DNA of 6,952 nt, taken from positions 1 through 6,952 of the forward strand of contig DAIEQP010000374.1 of NCBI GenBank assembly GCA_027347805.1, given 5' to 3'. The stretch comes from Ignavibacteria bacterium. GTDB taxonomy: Bacteria > Bacteroidota > Ignavibacteria > Ignavibacteriales > Melioribacteraceae. Positions 5,290 to 6,952 of the stretch are shown one piece after another (positions within the stretch are counted from its first letter, which is position 1; each line of letters opens with the position of its first letter). The notes beneath the pieces are model-generated. The model was not told the DNA's origin and searched no databases. It was given only the letters and a program-made list of their open reading frames with translations. The position numbers were made by a program, and so were the translations under genes.

Positions 5290-6772
5290 AATTATCAATT
5301 TGAGCGCGTTGTAATTTACCGCTGTAATCAATATAAACAGATTTCCATTCAGTAAAGAAATCGTAAACGGCCCAGCCACCTTCCCGGTGCCCGTTGCCTG
5401 TTTGTTTTACTCCGCCAAAAGGAAGATGAGCCTCAGCTCCAATTGTCGGTACATTAATATATGTTATTCCCGCTTTAATATCACGTATTGCTTTGAAAGC
5501 ACTGTTTACATCACGAGTATAAATTGAAGATGATAGACCATATATAGTACCATTCAAAATATCAATTGATTGAGAAAGAGATGAAGTTCGAATAACAGAA
5601 AGAACCGGTCCAAATATTTCCTCCTGAGCAATTCTCATTTCCGGTTTTACATTTTCAAAAATGGTGGGTTCATAAAACCAGCCTTTTGAAAGTTCACCAT
5701 CCGAAGCAATTTTTCCGCCGCAAACCAGATTCGCTTTTTCATTCTTTCCTATTTCCACATAAGAAGCTACAACATTGCGCTGACCTTCATTAACACAAGG
5801 ACCAACATCAGATCCGGGAAGAAGTCCATTACCAAGCTTAAGTTTTTTTGTTCTATCAACTAACATATCAAGAAAGGTGTCATAAATTTTTTCATGAAGT
5901 ATAAGTCTGCTTGTAGCAGTGCAGCGTTGACCTGTAGTTCCAAATGCACCCCATAAAACTCCTTCGAGTGCTAAATCCAGATCAGCATCATCCATAACTA
6001 TTTGAGCATTCTTTCCACCAAGTTCAAGAGAAACTCTTTTAAGTGTTGAACTTGCATCTCTAGTAATCTGTTTTCCAACTCCTGTAGATCCTGTAAATAA
6101 TATTAAATCAACATCAGGATTATTAACAATGGCATTACCAACTTCTCCGCCGCCCCCATGAACAAGATTTACAACTCCCTCAGGAATTCCAGCCTGCATC
6201 ATTATATCAACTAGAGTTGTTGCGGTTTTGGGAGTATCACTGGCTGGTTTAAAAACTACTGTATTACCTGCAAGCACTGCCGGAAAAATTCCCCATGTAG
6301 GAATTTCCATTGGAAAATTCCATGGTGTTATAATTCCTGCGACACCGACCGGGACACGAACAGCCATTGCAAATTTATCGGGCATTTCAGATGGAACAGT
6401 ATGGCCGAATAATCTTCTTCCCTCAGTTGCTGCATAGTACGCAGTATCAATTCCTTCCTGAACATCTCCCCGGGTTTCAGCGAGCACCTTTCCCATTTCT
6501 CTAGTCATTTCGCGTGCAAGTTCCTCTTTATTTTTTACGAGAAGGTCTCCAACTTTTCTCATAATATCACCACGTGCTGGAGCGGGAACGAGTCTCCATT
6601 TTTCAAATGCTGCACGGGCAGCACTGACTGCATCTTCAACATCTTCTTTTGTCGATTTCGGAAATATTCCAACTACATCATTCCAATTTGCAGGATTTCT
6701 GTTTTCGAAAGTTCTTCCGGATTTTGAATCGGTCCATTTACCATTGATGAAGTTCTGAAAAATCTGCGGCAT
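5282..6772 (-). CDS. NAD(P)-dependent aldehyde dehydrogenase, probably 2-aminoadipate-semialdehyde (piperideine-6-carboxylate) dehydrogenase
   Basis: The 496-residue protein is a full-length ALDH-superfamily enzyme that oxidises an aldehyde to a carboxylate. Key residues are in place: N152 in TPWNFP, K175 in FKPAS, FTGSTGVGK at 226-234 in the cofactor fold, general base E250 in LELGGK, nucleophile C284 in GQRCTATSR and E385 in EEIFGP. The C-terminus carries LPFGGVKQTGNGHREGG (450-466) and an unusual tail, DFFTEWKSVYIDYSGKLQ. The arginine before the cysteine (GQRC) is shared with ALDH7 (antiquitin-type) and with 2-oxoglutarate-semialdehyde dehydrogenases. Sequence alone does not fix the substrate; position directly upstream of lat makes 2-aminoadipate 6-semialdehyde, the Lat product, the best guess. 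The ATG at 6772 is chosen over TTG at 6820 because AGGAGG lies 6 bases upstream and the ALDH fold begins at once (FINGKW). It is the first gene of the leftward operon. Confidence 0.9.
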   Translation of the reverse strand: MPQIFQNFINGKWTDSKSGRTFENRNPANWNDVVGIFPKSTKEDVEDAVSAARAAFEKWRLVPAPARGDIMRKVGDLLVKNKEELAREMTREMGKVLAETRGDVQEGIDTAYYAATEGRRLFGHTVPSEMPDKFAMAVRVPVGVAGIITPWNFPMEIPTWGIFPAVLAGNTVVFKPASDTPKTATTLVDIMMQAGIPEGVVNLVHGGGGEVGNAIVNNPDVDLILFTGSTGVGKQITRDASSTLKRVSLELGGKNAQIVMDDADLDLALEGVLWGAFGTTGQRCTATSRLILHEKIYDTFLDMLVDRTKKLKLGNGLLPGSDVGPCVNEGQRNVVASYVEIGKNEKANLVCGGKIASDGELSKGWFYEPTIFENVKPEMRIAQEEIFGPVLSVIRTSSLSQSIDILNGTIYGLSSSIYTRDVNSAFKAIRDIKAGITYINVPTIGAEAHLPFGGVKQTGNGHREGGWAVYDFFTEWKSVYIDYSGKLQRAQIDNYE

Positions 6773-6952
6773 GTGAAGCCTCCTATTTTGACAGGCATCT
6801 ATTGAATAAAAAATAACCAATAAGATTGACTCTTCAAACCAGAAAATTTTAGATTAATTTGATTATGCTATGGAAATATTAATAAGCGAAAAGTTATTTT
6901 CTGCTTGTGTGGTATTGTTACGGTTCTTTTCTTCTCACTGAAATTTTTGATG
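6773..6952. other. Leader and promoter region upstream of the aldehyde dehydrogenase operon
   Basis: This 180-base AT-rich stretch should hold the operon promoter, but I find no -35/-10 pair worth naming. A bulged hairpin at 6886-6904 (GCGAAAA against TTTTCTGC, loop GTTA) could end transcription coming from the right. On the minus strand two frames are open from the window edge, stopping after 10 and 27 codons; either could be the tail of an upstream gene, but neither shows a recognisable motif. On the plus strand an ATG occupies the last three bases and cannot be judged. Confidence 0.4.
6779..6784 (-). promoter_or_regulatory. Strong Shine-Dalgarno site for the aldehyde dehydrogenase gene
   Basis: Minus-strand AGGAGG is a full consensus match placed 6 bases before the ATG at 6772. 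It decides that start over the TTG at 6820 and suggests efficient translation of the first gene of the operon. Confidence 0.8.

Noticed and set aside
4931..5314. 127-codon open frame on the plus strand
   Set aside because: It lies opposite the lat start and its upstream gap. The minus-strand frame has clear homology, and the plus-strand product has no recognisable motif.
6788..6816. Perfect TTGACA on the plus strand as a rightward promoter
   Set aside because: At 17 bases downstream the sequence is AAATAA, not a -10, and the next ATG frame (from 6870) stops after 23 codons.
6773..6820. N-terminal extension of the aldehyde dehydrogenase from TTG at 6820
   Set aside because: The extra 16 residues are unlike the family, and a consensus AGGAGG sits inside them, 6 bases before the ATG at 6772.
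6870..6944. Short plus-strand frame beginning MEILISEKLF
   Set aside because: Only 23 codons, no ribosome binding site and no motif.

Overview
The window is AT-rich and tightly packed, and mostly metabolic. It holds five complete protein genes and one gene cut by the left edge. I see no RNA gene, mobile element, CRISPR array or long repeat. Some starts carry good Shine-Dalgarno sites (AGGAGG, AAGGAG, GAGGTG), and one well-supported start is TTG. Base composition and protein character suggest a Bacteroidota/Chlorobiota-related lineage such as Ignavibacteria. That placement is inference and no marker gene here proves it.

Layout. (1) 1-585, minus strand: the N-terminal 195 residues of a signalling protein with a PocR-type sensory domain running into a probable PAS domain; the rest lies outside. 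(2) 811-1431, minus: a secreted DNA/RNA non-specific endonuclease of the NUC1 / Serratia nuclease family. (3) About 1561-2478, plus: an HMG-CoA-lyase-family TIM-barrel enzyme ending at a clear hairpin terminator. (4) Transcribed leftwards from about 6772 to 2548, a three-gene run: an NAD(P)-dependent aldehyde dehydrogenase, L-lysine 6-aminotransferase (lat) and a class III (CaiB/BaiF) CoA-transferase. The last gene ends tail-to-tail with the HMG-CoA-lyase-like gene.

How the genes fit together. Lat moves the epsilon-amino group of lysine to 2-oxoglutarate, giving 2-aminoadipate 6-semialdehyde, which cyclises to piperideine-6-carboxylate. The aldehyde dehydrogenase just upstream is well placed to oxidise this to 2-aminoadipate. 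Further catabolism would pass through 2-oxoadipate and glutaryl-CoA. The CoA-transferase could supply a CoA thioester (glutaryl-CoA or a 3-hydroxyacyl-CoA), and the lyase-family enzyme could cleave a 3-hydroxy-3-methyl-acyl-CoA. The lysine-to-aminoadipate part is well supported by Lat; the roles of the last two enzymes are inference.

The most notable details are a glutamine in the lyase at the position of catalytic Glu72 of human HMG-CoA lyase, a Glu-to-Asp change in the metal-site motif of the nuclease, a 19-bp dyad upstream of lat, and a 21-codon ORF overlapping the end of the aldehyde dehydrogenase gene. I found no clearly new multi-gene system.
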